Below, in pieces: positions 4,914 through 5,174 of a DNA stretch of 5,174 bases (within the stretch, counting starts at the first letter, position 1; every line of letters starts with the position of its first letter). Location of the stretch: NCBI GenBank assembly GCA_023457175.1, contig JAEWMM010000126.1, positions 1-5,174 on the forward strand, read 5' to 3'. This DNA is from Bacillota bacterium (GTDB lineage Bacteria > Bacillota > Clostridia > Oscillospirales > Ruminococcaceae). Under the pieces are notes generated by a model, which saw only the letters and a program-made list of their open reading frames with translations, ran no database searches and was not told the DNA's origin. A program made the translations under genes and the position numbers.

Positions 4914-5174
4914 AGGGTAATCTGCTCGGACTGCTGGGCATCTGCCGCAAGGCCGGAAAATTAAAGCTCGGTTTTGACCCGGCGGCCGCAAGCTTAGGGC
5001 GCGACGCGCAGGCGCTGCTGTTTACCGCCGATGTTTCGTCCAAAACCAAAGCGCGGATGCTCAAAAAAGCGCAGGGACTGCCGGTCGGGGTGCTGGAGCT
5101 CGATGAGACGTCCGATGCGCTGCACCACGCCATCGGAAAGCGCGTCGCCGTCATGGCCATCACCGACAAGGGAC
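4910..5174 (+). CDS. ylxQ: YlxQ, L7Ae/L30e-family RNA-binding protein (3' end missing)
   Basis: The first 88 codons of a protein of about 100 residues are visible before the window ends. It begins MKGNLLGLLGICRKAGKLKLG (GTG start read as Met), followed by FDPAAASLGRDAQALLFTADVSSKTK and, near the break, IGKRVAVMAITDKG. These are the hallmarks of the YlxQ branch of the L7Ae/L30e fold, which binds kink-turn RNA. The cellular role in Bacillota is not well defined. The GTG at 4910 overlaps the ylxR stop codon and has AAAAGGAG (4891-4898) about eleven bases upstream, so translation is probably coupled. About a dozen C-terminal residues and then infB are expected outside the window. Confidence 0.92.
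   Translation, partial: MKGNLLGLLGICRKAGKLKLGFDPAAASLGRDAQALLFTADVSSKTKARMLKKAQGLPVGVLELDETSDALHHAIGKRVAVMAITDKG

Noticed and set aside
3481..5169. A 562-codon open frame on the minus strand, antisense to nusA, ylxR and ylxQ
   Set aside because: It runs opposite to four well-supported genes, its translation is low-complexity (arginine-, glycine- and aspartate-rich) with no recognisable domain, and long antisense frames are expected where coding DNA is GC-rich at third positions.
1..5174. CRISPR array, tRNA, rRNA, insertion sequence or defence system
   Set aside because: No regularly spaced repeats, no cloverleaf or rRNA-like stretches, no transposase, and all complete genes are recognised housekeeping functions.

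Overview
The window looks like part of a chromosome from a Clostridia-class Bacillota, plausibly an Oscillospiraceae/Ruminococcaceae-like gut or anaerobic lineage. The reasons are a type III glutamine synthetase, the rimP-nusA-ylxR-ylxQ gene order typical of Bacillota, a short NusA without C-terminal acidic repeats, strong purine-rich ribosome binding sites, sigma-A-like promoters, and GC-rich genes between AT-rich intergenic regions. The taxon is an inference from gene content; no rRNA is present.

Layout. Positions 1-116 carry a good sigma-A-type promoter (TTAACA, 17 bp, TATAAT on the minus strand) firing leftward out of the window. The roughly 80 nt of its transcript that are visible can fold into a closed stem with an internal hairpin, so it may be a cut-off regulatory leader. 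Positions 117-361 hold no convincing gene but contain several short palindromes and nested inverted repeats. A hairpin at 362-388 is the likely terminator of glnN. Positions 428-2500 (minus) encode a complete type III glutamine synthetase. Positions 2501-3007 form a divergent intergenic region of about 500 bp. It holds a candidate glnN promoter far upstream (2751-2779), a structured element of about 155 bp with imperfect inverted ends between that promoter and the gene, a large dyad, a GC-rich hairpin, and on the other strand the rimP promoter followed by a terminator-like leader hairpin. Positions 3008-5174 (plus) hold rimP, nusA, ylxR (rnpM) and the first 88 codons of ylxQ; infB would be expected just beyond the right edge.

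How the genes fit together. The rightward genes form a tightly packed operon: rimP and nusA overlap by ATGA, ylxR and ylxQ by GTGA, and each gene has a Shine-Dalgarno sequence. It joins 30S maturation (RimP), transcription elongation/termination (NusA) and RNA-binding accessory proteins (YlxR/RnpM, YlxQ). The leader hairpin before rimP resembles an intrinsic terminator, so the operon may be attenuated, possibly by its own product NusA. The glutamine synthetase is a separate, divergently transcribed nitrogen-assimilation unit.

No novel protein system is visible. The genes are ordinary housekeeping genes, and the points worth a second look are in the non-coding DNA.
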